The notes beneath the pieces are model-generated. The model saw only the letters and a list, made by a program, of their open reading frames with translations. It was not told the origin of the DNA and did no database searches. A stretch of DNA of 8,010 bases. Source: Candidatus Kerfeldbacteria bacterium. Its GTDB lineage: Bacteria; Patescibacteriota; Patescibacteriia; SBBC01. The stretch is taken from assembly GCA_016204645.1 (NCBI GenBank), contig JACQKI010000072.1:1-8010 (forward strand). Direction: 5' to 3'. This document shows positions 1 through 6,799 of the stretch, one piece after another. Each line of letters begins with the position of its first letter. The first letter of the stretch is position 1. The translations under genes were made by a program, and so were the position numbers.

Positions 1-1927
1 CACCGGTGACGTCTACCTGCTGACGTCCATTCTCAACACCATCAACACCAATATCGTTGGCGCCAACCTCTTCAGCTTCCTGCCGCACATTTTCGGCAGC
101 TGGGAAGGGCAGGTCATCAACGGCCCGTCCACCAACCCCTGGCAGAACTACCACACCGGTGACGCCGAAGGAAACGTCATCGTTTCGAACGACAATGATG
201 CCACCATTCACAACAACCTGACCGTTAACGCCGTGACTGGTCAGAACACCGGCACCGGCAACCGCACTGCCACCATCAACACCGGTAACATCAACGTCGC
301 CGCAAATCTATTGAACGTGGCTAATACCAACATCGTCGGCTCGAACTGGATGTTCGGGCATTTCAACGTCTTCGGTACCTGGCGCGGCAACATTATCTAC
401 GCCTACCCCGACTTGGCCGTGACCAACCACCATCAAGGCGAGACGCTCCAGCCGGGCGACCTGCTGACGTACACGCTGCAATACGGCAACAACGGGCTGG
501 CGCCGGCGCAGCGGGTGACCTTAACCGACACGATTCCCGAGCATACTCAGTTCGTCAGCGCGACAAACGGCGGTGTCCTCAATAATAACCAGGTGGTTTG
601 GAACCTTGGTCGCGTCCCGGCCCGAACGCCGAATCAAGCCGTCAACTTTACCGTGCGGGTGGTTCCCGACTTGCCGGTCGGCAATACGCTCCTGCGCAAT
701 AGCGTCAATATTTCGACCTTAACCAACGAGCTGGAGCAGGGTAACAATACGTCCGGTAGCGAATTGGTAGTCAGCGTGGCTTCGCCGACGCCGCCAGTGC
801 CGATTGTGCTGCCCGCCCCAACGCCAACCCCCGGGCCAGCGCCAGCCAGTACGTCCGCCCAGCCCGCCCTGCAGATTAGCAAAACCAACACGGCCGGATC
901 CGGCCTGCGACCGGGCGAGACGGTTAATTACAACATTGCCGTGACCAATACCGGCAATGTTGAGCTGGAGCGAATTCTAGTCCACGACGTCCTACCGGGC
1001 CGCAGCGCCACGTTGTTCGAGAAGGATTTCCCGCTCGACCGGCTGGCCGTCGGCGACACCATGCAAATTACTTACTCATTGACCGTCAGCGGCGACACCC
1101 AGCCCGGAACCTACACCAATACAGCCACGGTCAGCGCCAGCTATGCCGGCACGACGGTCGGACCGGTCAGCGCTTCCAGCCGCGTTGAGGTTCGTCCCCT
1201 GGCGGGCGTAGCCCCGGGCGTCGTACCGCCAGGACAATCGATCACCAAGCCGAAAGCCAGTACGCCGATTGTTCTGGTCATCAGCCAAAAGACCAACGTC
1301 AAAGGCAGTGTCAAGCAGGGCGGCAAGGTCAATTTCTTCGTCACCGTTTTGAACAAGGGTAAACAGACCCTGAAGAACATTGTGCTGGTCGGTAAACTGA
1401 TCAACGGCAGCGTCAAGAACAGCAAGAAGATGACCTGGAAGCTCGGTACCTTAGCGGCCGGCAAGGGTTTTCGCTTCAGCTTCTCGCTCAACTTGTTGCC
1501 GACGGCCAAAGCTGGTCAGTACATGAGCCAGGCGGTGGCTACGGCCAAAATGAAAAACGGCAAAAAGATTACCTCGAACACCGCCCAGACGAAGTTTACG
1601 GTCAAAACCGCGAAGAAGAAAACTAGCAGCACCAAAGCAGCCAAGCCGGTCGGTCGAATAGTTCGAACGAGCGCCGGTCTTCGCTTCTACGATCAAAAGA
1701 GTCGGCCGATCAGCGCCTGGACGTACGCCAAGCTGAATAAGAAACAGTTGGTTGAGGTCCTGCGCGGCAGTCCCGATCCGACCGACCGTAAGTTTATCTC
1801 TACCTACCAGAGCGGGTTGACGCTGGTCGGACAACGTGGTAAGAACGGAAAGTCTATCACCCCAACCGACGTGCTGAATGACCTGCGCAACATACCAGCT
1901 TTCAAGTCCATCTTCGGCTCAGGCTAG
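1..1927 (+). CDS. Secreted DUF11 repeat surface protein, 5'-truncated by window edge
   Basis: The frame is open from base 2 to the TAG at 1925-1927, giving 641 codons with no start in view. The GTG at 233 lies inside a repeat unit and is only an internal valine. Local residues 1-39 and 94-132 are two copies of an Asn/Thr-rich repeat sharing NTNIVG and FG-W-G. Three DUF11-type beta domains follow at about 136-260, 288-398 and 423-535, each with the typical GxxVxYxxxVxNxG strand and a DxLP- or WxLG-like motif. A Pro-rich linker sits at 261-285 and a Lys-rich linker at 533-550. Residues 551-641 form a mixed alpha/beta-looking domain that I do not recognise. There is no C-terminal sorting signal or membrane segment. 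DUF11 domains are usual in exported proteins, so secretion is inferred; the signal peptide would lie upstream of the window. The third DUF11 domain is unusually lysine-rich. The stop is 12 bases before the next gene. Confidence 0.85.
   Translation, partial: TGDVYLLTSILNTINTNIVGANLFSFLPHIFGSWEGQVINGPSTNPWQNYHTGDAEGNVIVSNDNDATIHNNLTVNAVTGQNTGTGNRTATINTGNINVAANLLNVANTNIVGSNWMFGHFNVFGTWRGNIIYAYPDLAVTNHHQGETLQPGDLLTYTLQYGNNGLAPAQRVTLTDTIPEHTQFVSATNGGVLNNNQVVWNLGRVPARTPNQAVNFTVRVVPDLPVGNTLLRNSVNISTLTNELEQGNNTSGSELVVSVASPTPPVPIVLPAPTPTPGPAPASTSAQPALQISKTNTAGSGLRPGETVNYNIAVTNTGNVELERILVHDVLPGRSATLFEKDFPLDRLAVGDTMQITYSLTVSGDTQPGTYTNTATVSASYAGTTVGPVSASSRVEVRPLAGVAPGVVPPGQSITKPKASTPIVLVISQKTNVKGSVKQGGKVNFFVTVLNKGKQTLKNIVLVGKLINGSVKNSKKMTWKLGTLAAGKGFRFSFSLNLLPTAKAGQYMSQAVATAKMKNGKKITSNTAQTKFTVKTAKKKTSSTKAAKPVGRIVRTSAGLRFYDQKSRPISAWTYAKLNKKQLVEVLRGSPDPTDRKFISTYQSGLTLVGQRGKNGKSITPTDVLNDLRNIPAFKSIFGSG
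2..397 (+). repeat. Tandem Asn/Thr-rich protein repeat, 279-bp period
   Basis: Bases 2-118 and 281-397 encode two 39-residue segments that align without gaps and share 16 identical residues, including NTNIVG and the FG-W-G pattern. The offset is exactly 279 bases (93 codons). The residues in between are rich in TG, N and T (for example NTGTGN), resembling low-complexity surface repeats I associate with CPR DUF11 proteins. The protein continues upstream of the window, so more copies are likely there. Confidence 0.7.
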
Positions 1928-1939
1928 CCACGGTTAGCC

Positions 1940-2599
1940 ATGCTGCCGTATCGGTTTGAGTTTGAAACCGACGAGCAGTACGAGGCGCGAACTGGAATCT
2001 CGCTCGAGGACGTACAGTCGGCCGAGTCATCGAGCAATACCGACAGCGCCGTCGTTCAACCGAGCGATCACCAATCGACGTCTTTTTTCGTTTTCCCCTG
2101 GTGGACGATTCTGATCGCGCTGCTGATTTTAGTCATCGGCGCATACGAGTTTCACCGGCGGCGCGTGGCCCAAGCCCTACGGCAGCTGGGCCCGTTTTCC
2201 GGAGACAACCAGGAGGCTCCTCAGCGCCAGGCTGAATCTGGATTGTCTCCGACCGGCGCCAGCCCTTCCCGAGAAGCGGACGTCGCGAGCCAGTTGAACC
2301 CGCCAGCATTGTCGACGGAACCTGGCGATCAGTTACTGGCTCCATCGGCTGGCGTGAAGCCGGAAGCAACCGATAGCCCTTCTGTCGAGCTGCCGTTTGA
2401 GCGCCACCCCTTGCCTGATCAGGCCGAGCCTGATAGTACGCTTCGACCTTCGCCTAGCCGCCCGGCGGTCGATCAACCCGAAACCTTAAGTCGGGCAAAA
2501 CCAGGCAGGAGCAGCCGGAAAACCCGAAGTATTACTGCAAAATCTTCAAGTCAAAAAATGCGCCGCCAAGAACGGCGCCGACAAGGTTCAAAGTCTTAA
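1940..2599 (+). CDS. Single-pass membrane protein with disordered basic tail, function unknown
   Basis: I do not recognise this 219-residue protein. Residues 1-48 are acidic and Ser/Gln-rich. One clear membrane segment spans about 49-69 (FFVFPWWTILIALLILVIGA) and is followed by HRRR. By the positive-inside rule the N-terminus would face out and the 150-residue tail would be cytoplasmic. The tail is rich in Pro, Ser, Gln and Glu and looks disordered; its last 35 residues are strongly basic (RKTR, RRQERRR). No enzyme motif is visible. The ATG is 12 bases after the preceding stop and has no clear Shine-Dalgarno, which suggests translational coupling to the DUF11 gene. A terminator follows 20 bases after the stop. 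A role in anchoring or exporting the upstream surface protein is conceivable from position alone. The Pro/Ser tail weakens homology searches, so it could be lineage-specific. Confidence 0.75.
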   Translation: MLPYRFEFETDEQYEARTGISLEDVQSAESSSNTDSAVVQPSDHQSTSFFVFPWWTILIALLILVIGAYEFHRRRVAQALRQLGPFSGDNQEAPQRQAESGLSPTGASPSREADVASQLNPPALSTEPGDQLLAPSAGVKPEATDSPSVELPFERHPLPDQAEPDSTLRPSPSRPAVDQPETLSRAKPGRSSRKTRSITAKSSSQKMRRQERRRQGSKS

Positions 2600-2618
2600 A
2601 ATTAGCTGATCTTAGCAG

Positions 2619-2647
2619 AAAATCCCCGTCCGCGATCGGGATTTTTT
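2619..2647 (+). terminator. Intrinsic terminator after the DUF11/membrane-protein unit
   Basis: An 8-bp stem AAAATCCC (2619-2626) pairs with GGGATTTT (2638-2645), with a possible inner CG/CG helix in the loop, and runs into six Ts (2642-2647). It lies 20 bases after the preceding stop and just upstream of the next promoter, so it separates the two plus-strand transcription units. Confidence 0.85.
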
Positions 2648-2667
2648 GATTGATTATCGTGTCGCTC

Positions 2668-2697
2668 TTGACAAAATGTCTGGCGTAATGATAGGGT
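2668..2697 (+). promoter_or_regulatory. Sigma70-type promoter with extended -10
   Basis: A perfect -35 TTGACA lies at 2668-2673. After an 18-base spacer comes TAGGGT (2692-2697), which matches the -10 consensus at T1, A2 and T6, with an extended -10 TG at 2689-2690. The weak -10 is balanced by the perfect -35 and the TG. Transcription would start near 2703-2705, giving a leader of about 75 bases before the ATG at 2778. Confidence 0.7.
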
Positions 2698-2723
2698 CAC
2701 CCGTTCTATCAACTTTTCAACTA

Positions 2724-2757
2724 GGCTCAGTTTTCGAGCCGCCCGTGAAGGTACGGG
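2724..2757 (+). promoter_or_regulatory. Two-hairpin structured 5' leader of the adhesin gene
   Basis: Two perfect stems stand almost back to back in the untranslated leader: GGCTC (2724-2728) with GAGCC (2736-2740), loop AGTTTTC, and CCCGT (2742-2746) with ACGGG (2753-2757), loop GAAGGT, extendable by a G-T pair. They are separated by one base and end 11 bases before the Shine-Dalgarno. No T-run follows, so this is not a terminator. It could stabilise the mRNA, bind a protein, or control access to the ribosome site. It matches no riboswitch class I can name. Confidence 0.5.
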
Positions 2758-2768
2758 TTTACTAAATC

Positions 2769-2773
2769 GGAGG
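2769..2773 (+). promoter_or_regulatory. Shine-Dalgarno GGAGG fixing the start at 2778
   Basis: GGAGG lies four bases before the ATG at 2778. It supports this start over the next in-frame ATG (2796), which would shorten the basic n-region of the signal peptide. The minus-strand membrane protein gene has the same short spacing (AGGA, four bases, ATG). Confidence 0.8.
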
Positions 2774-2777
2774 CACG

Positions 2778-5744
2778 ATGGTAGCACATCGCCCGATGAT
2801 CAATTTTATCAAGCCGAATAGCGACATCTTCCGACGCGTGGTCGGCGTCGTGGTTGGCATGTCGACGGTCATGAACGTCAGCTTGACTGGCGTTTTACTG
2901 GCTCCGGCCGCAAGTTTGGCCATGGGCAAGGGCGCAGTCTGCCCGTCCGGCAACGTCAAGTACAACGTTGGCAGCGGTTATGAGTACACTGATGGCAGCG
3001 CCACGGTCAACGTTGTCGACGTCGGCGACAAGAACCAAGCCACCTGGCAAGCGGCTGACGGATTTACGATAACGCACGTCTGTATCAAGATCGGCGGCCA
3101 GTACGGCGGCAGCCTGAAATATCCGGATCCCGCCGATGGACAAGCTGGACCATACGACAAGGACATCAGCCACGTCGTAATCACGACCGAGTCTAAAACC
3201 GATACGCCCCCGAACAATCCCAATCCTCCGCTCGGCCAGTCGTGCGGATTAGACATCAGCCTGGTGATTGACCGCTCGGGCAGCTTTGATGATCTCAACG
3301 GCGAGGTGATTCCCATGCGGAATGCATTGGTTAACTTCGTCGACGCGTTTACCGGAACCCCGACTCAGGTTGGGTTAGTAGAGTTCTCAACCCTAGCTTC
3401 GGTGCTGCAACCGTTTACGTCTAACTTGACACTGGTTAAGAACGGAATCAGCAACGAAGTCGATCAGCTCGGTAGCGGCACGACCAACTGGGAAGACGCT
3501 TTGCAGGAAAGCTGGTCCCAGTTCGATCCTCGTCCGAGCAAGCCGAACCTGATCGTGGTTGCGACTGACGGCAGCCCGAACACGTACAATACTTCTGGCG
3601 GCACTGACTTCAGCTGGACAAACGGTCTGGCCCTGAGTCGGGCCGTAGCTCAGGCGAACGCCATCAAGTCAGCCGGTACCCGAATCGTCGTGATTGGGAT
3701 TGGCCAGGATCACACCGATCCGGATTTTGACCCGGGTGATCCAACTTGGAATAATTCAAAGCTGTCAGCCATCAGCGGCCCGAACATTGCCCCGCCCGCG
3801 GGCGTGACTGCTGCCACCGACGTCATTAAAACTGACTTCGATCAGCTCGGCGCGGCCATGCAGGAATTTGCCAAAGCCCTGTGCGGCGGCAAAATCTTGG
3901 TACAGAAGCAGTTCGACACTGACGGCGACGGTCAGGCCGACCTTGACGGCGCGCAGGCGAACGCCCTGCTGGCCGGCTGGGAGTTTGACCTCAACGGTTC
4001 GCCTTCTAACCCCGCCAACCAGACAACCACTGACACCGGCGCCCTGGATTTTGACGTGTTGAACGGTACCTACAGCTTGACCGAAACCAACTCCACGGCA
4101 AATACCGTATTAGCCAGTGCCCAGTGTGTCAAAGGAACCGAAGCAGCCGGCACGGTTGACCTTGGAACCCGGACGGTCTCGGGATTGACCATGAACACCG
4201 ACGAGACGATTTCCTGCACGTTCATGAACCAGGCCACGACCGGCACGCTGCGTGTCATCAAGCAAGTGGTTGGTGGAGCGAACGTCTCCGCCGACTGGCA
4301 GCTGTCGGTCAAGCAGAACGACCAGCACGTGGCGAACAGCCCGCAGGCTGGCAACCTGACCGGTACCGACTATATCTTGCCACCCGGCAGCTACAGTATC
4401 TCGGAAAGTGGCCCGGCCAACTACCTGATGAGCTTTTCTGCAAGTTGCGCCAACGGCGTAGCGGCCGTCGGCATTGGTCAGACCACGGTCTGCACGGTGA
4501 CGAACACGTTCCAGGAGCCGCCGCCGCTGAAACCCACCATCTCGCTCGACAAGCAAGGCCCAGCCACCGCTGTTCCAGGTAACAACATCACATACACCTT
4601 GGCTTGGGCCGTGAGCGGGAATGCGCCGGTAACCAATGCCTTCATTACCGATCCGTTACCGAGCAACGTGACCTTCGTCTCGGCCGACAACGGCGGCACG
4701 CTGTCGAACGGCGTGGTGACGTGGAACCTCGGTTCGAAGAACGTCGGCGACAACGGCACGGTCTCGATGACCGTCAAGCTGGTCAGCCCGTTAAAGAACG
4801 GCGCCATCATCAACAACACCGGCACCTTCGACACCGATCAGAACGATCCGGTCAGCGATACGGTTACGACCACGGTCCAGTCGACGGCTACCTTGGCCAT
4901 CACCAAAGCTAACAACGTCACGACGTTCGCGGCTCCGGGCGCGGTCGTAACCTACACGGTGACCGTCAGCAACACGGCGGCCGCCACGGCTACAGCTGAG
5001 AACGTCATCCTGACCGACCTTCTGCCGGCTGGCTTCACCTTCGTCGACGGTAACGCCACGACCAAGTCGTTCAACCTCGGCCACCTTGCGCCGGGCGCTT
5101 CCGTGACGACCACCTACACGGTCAACGTCAGCGCTTCCCAGGCCGCCGGAGAGTACACCAATACGGCCGCCGCTAAGGGCGACAATGTTTCGCCGGTAGC
5201 TGCCATCTCTGCGGTCGAAGTCCGCGTGCCGCAAGTCTTAGCAGCCGTGACCAATCCCGACTTGAAAATCACCAAGTCGATCGCCAAAGACACGGCCAAA
5301 CCCGGCGATGTCGTGACCTACAGCTTGACGGTCGAAAATATCGGCGATGCCGACGCCGTCAACGTGGTGGTCAGCGACACCTTGCCGAAAGACTTGTCCT
5401 TTGTTGACGTCAAGGCGCGAACTCGAACCTGGAAGCTCGGTACCATGGTGGCGGGCAAGCGCGTCTCATTCGACTACGACGTGCGGGTCGAGTCAGACGC
5501 TAAAAAGGGCACCTACAAGAACGTGGCCGTGGTCACGGCTGATAATGTCAGCCAGCGCAAGGATGACGCCAGCCTGAAAGTTCAGGTGCCGCAAGTCCGC
5601 GGCCTGGCCGTGACCGGTTCCGGTCCGCTCGACTTCGCCTTGTTCACGCTCGGTTCGCTCCTGGTCAGCCTCGGTGTTGTCGGATTGCGCCGACGCCAGC
5701 TGGTTCCGGCGACGACCGCGGTGAATTTCCTCGAATTAGTCTAA
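2778..5744 (+). CDS. VWA / prealbumin-fold / DUF11 surface adhesin with LAVTG sorting signal
   Basis: This 988-residue protein is probably exported and wall-anchored, and likely mediates adhesion. Residues 1-48 form a long signal peptide (basic n-region to RR at 19-20, hydrophobic core, cleavage near SLA-M). A beta-rich domain at 51-140 carries C55 and C102. A VWA domain (about 156-369) has a complete metal site: DRSGS at 165-169, Thr235 or Thr236, and D264 in ATDG. Two prealbumin/CnaB-like domains follow (372-485, 488-578) with candidate isopeptide residues K377/E436/N484 and K495/E543/N576, and cysteine pairs C450/C480 and C557/C572. A calcium-type DxDxDGxxD loop sits at 380-388. DUF11 domains occupy about 585-702, 704-818 and 826-938. 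The end has LAVTG (943-947), a hydrophobic segment to 970, RRR, and a 15-residue tail. The layout resembles sortase-attached pilus-tip adhesins, but no sortase is in the window. It has its own promoter and leader. Confidence 0.88.
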   Translation: MVAHRPMINFIKPNSDIFRRVVGVVVGMSTVMNVSLTGVLLAPAASLAMGKGAVCPSGNVKYNVGSGYEYTDGSATVNVVDVGDKNQATWQAADGFTITHVCIKIGGQYGGSLKYPDPADGQAGPYDKDISHVVITTESKTDTPPNNPNPPLGQSCGLDISLVIDRSGSFDDLNGEVIPMRNALVNFVDAFTGTPTQVGLVEFSTLASVLQPFTSNLTLVKNGISNEVDQLGSGTTNWEDALQESWSQFDPRPSKPNLIVVATDGSPNTYNTSGGTDFSWTNGLALSRAVAQANAIKSAGTRIVVIGIGQDHTDPDFDPGDPTWNNSKLSAISGPNIAPPAGVTAATDVIKTDFDQLGAAMQEFAKALCGGKILVQKQFDTDGDGQADLDGAQANALLAGWEFDLNGSPSNPANQTTTDTGALDFDVLNGTYSLTETNSTANTVLASAQCVKGTEAAGTVDLGTRTVSGLTMNTDETISCTFMNQATTGTLRVIKQVVGGANVSADWQLSVKQNDQHVANSPQAGNLTGTDYILPPGSYSISESGPANYLMSFSASCANGVAAVGIGQTTVCTVTNTFQEPPPLKPTISLDKQGPATAVPGNNITYTLAWAVSGNAPVTNAFITDPLPSNVTFVSADNGGTLSNGVVTWNLGSKNVGDNGTVSMTVKLVSPLKNGAIINNTGTFDTDQNDPVSDTVTTTVQSTATLAITKANNVTTFAAPGAVVTYTVTVSNTAAATATAENVILTDLLPAGFTFVDGNATTKSFNLGHLAPGASVTTTYTVNVSASQAAGEYTNTAAAKGDNVSPVAAISAVEVRVPQVLAAVTNPDLKITKSIAKDTAKPGDVVTYSLTVENIGDADAVNVVVSDTLPKDLSFVDVKARTRTWKLGTMVAGKRVSFDYDVRVESDAKKGTYKNVAVVTADNVSQRKDDASLKVQVPQVRGLAVTGSGPLDFALFTLGSLLVSLGVVGLRRRQLVPATTAVNFLELV

Positions 5745-5750
5745 ACGCGA

Positions 5751-5795
5751 ATAACGAACGACTGCCAGGTGAGACCACCTGGCAGTTTTCGTTAT
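5751..5795. terminator. Long bidirectional terminator between convergent genes
   Basis: A perfect 10-bp stem ACTGCCAGGT (5761-5770) / ACCTGGCAGT (5777-5786) has a 6-base loop. It is extended by a second perfect 8-bp arm ATAACGAA (5751-5758) / TTCGTTAT (5788-5795), leaving a 2-versus-1-base internal loop. A TTTT run (5786-5789) follows the inner stem on the plus strand; the minus-strand exit is less T-rich. It lies 6 bases after the plus-strand stop and 14 bases beyond the minus-strand stop, so it probably ends both transcripts. Confidence 0.8.
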
Positions 5796-5809
5796 CCACC
5801 ATGCGCTTT

Positions 5810-6763
5810 TCAGCGGTGCCGTTGGTTTGGCGTTGAAGCTGGCGTTGACGGTCGGCGAACGAATACCGACAGGAAACGAACGACCAGACTGCCGAGAATC
5901 AGGGCGGCGCCGACGGCCAGCAGTGGGTAGCTGACCGCAGCCACAATGTTCCGGGCCAAACCAGCAATTGCCGATTGGGTGGCCGGACTCAGGCCGCCTA
6001 GGGTCAGCTGGCCGACGACTAAAGCGTTGGCACCGAGCAGGCCGATGGCGCCGACGGCCAGGGACAGTAAGCCGCTGACCCACAGCATGGTGCTCAGCCA
6101 ACGAACCTGTTTTTTCCGCTGCCCAGCCATCAGCAGCAACTCGAACACACCCAGCCCGACCAGGACAACAAACGCCACCGTCAGCCAGCGGCGAAACTCT
6201 TGGACCGTTTGCTTGAAGGATTCAAAGTTTGCGCGGAGTTCCTCAGCGCCGCTGATTGGCGGGCTGCCAATGCTGTCGAGAAACGGGCCTAACGACTGAT
6301 TGAGATTGAGCAGGTCGATTTGCTCGGGCAGGGCTTGGCCGGCGTCCGTGGCTATTCGGTCAGGCAGCTGCTGCTGAAGAATTGCGGTCAGGGCTGCCCG
6401 GCGGCTGGTCAGGTCAAGCGCCAGCGCAAGCTGCCCATCGTTGTTCAGCCACGCTTCCAGGCCATCCAGGTTTCGCTCAACTTCGGTTTGCAGCCAGGCT
6501 GGCTCGAGTACCTGACTGACGATGGAGGAAAACTCATCCTGTCCAGCCGCTGTTGATTGACCGGGTATGGCGGTTGATCGTACCAGCTGGCGCTGCAGCT
6601 CGTTGACTAACACCTCGTAGGCGTTAGTCTTGATAAACTCGGTTTTCAGAAAGTCAGCGTGCAGGACGGTTTCATTGACCGATGTGCCGAGTATAAATCC
6701 GACGACGACGACGGCCAGGACCGGCAGCAGCAGTACCGCTACAAATGTACGGAGCACCCGCAT
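5810..6763 (-). CDS. Four-segment membrane protein with large extracytoplasmic domain
   Basis: The 317-residue product has a hydrophobic N-terminal segment (about 7-29), a long soluble region (30-190), then three membrane segments (about 193-214, 222-248 and 272-302) and a short basic tail. The first segment has RxxR before it, so the soluble region is predicted outside the membrane. That region is mostly helical-looking and rich in Leu, Gln and Ala (for example VLVNELQRQL). Similar architectures occur among uncharacterised bacterial membrane proteins; I cannot name a family or function. The start is supported by AGGA four bases before the ATG. It lies 36 bases downstream of the phosphatase gene on the same strand, so the two are probably co-transcribed, and the membrane protein may be a sensor, partner or target of phospho-regulation. 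That link is inference from position only. Confidence 0.8.
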   Translation of the reverse strand: MRVLRTFVAVLLLPVLAVVVVGFILGTSVNETVLHADFLKTEFIKTNAYEVLVNELQRQLVRSTAIPGQSTAAGQDEFSSIVSQVLEPAWLQTEVERNLDGLEAWLNNDGQLALALDLTSRRAALTAILQQQLPDRIATDAGQALPEQIDLLNLNQSLGPFLDSIGSPPISGAEELRANFESFKQTVQEFRRWLTVAFVVLVGLGVFELLLMAGQRKKQVRWLSTMLWVSGLLSLAVGAIGLLGANALVVGQLTLGGLSPATQSAIAGLARNIVAAVSYPLLAVGAALILGSLVVRFLSVFVRRPSTPASTPNQRHR

Positions 6764-6799
6764 AGTGTCCTGTAGCGTAGCACGTTGCCGGCGATCAGT

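Noticed and set aside
233..235. GTG as the start of the first gene
   Set aside because: The frame is open upstream to the window edge, encodes another copy of the same repeat, and no Shine-Dalgarno precedes the GTG.
892..905. Perfect 14-bp palindrome ggccggatccggcc
   Set aside because: It lies inside coding sequence at the start of a DUF11 domain, with no neighbouring copies or operator-like context; in GC-rich DNA it is likely chance.
4110..5234. Long antisense reading frames inside the adhesin gene
   Set aside because: They are Arg/Gly-rich, lack domains and ribosome sites, and arise from the GC-biased third positions of the sense gene.
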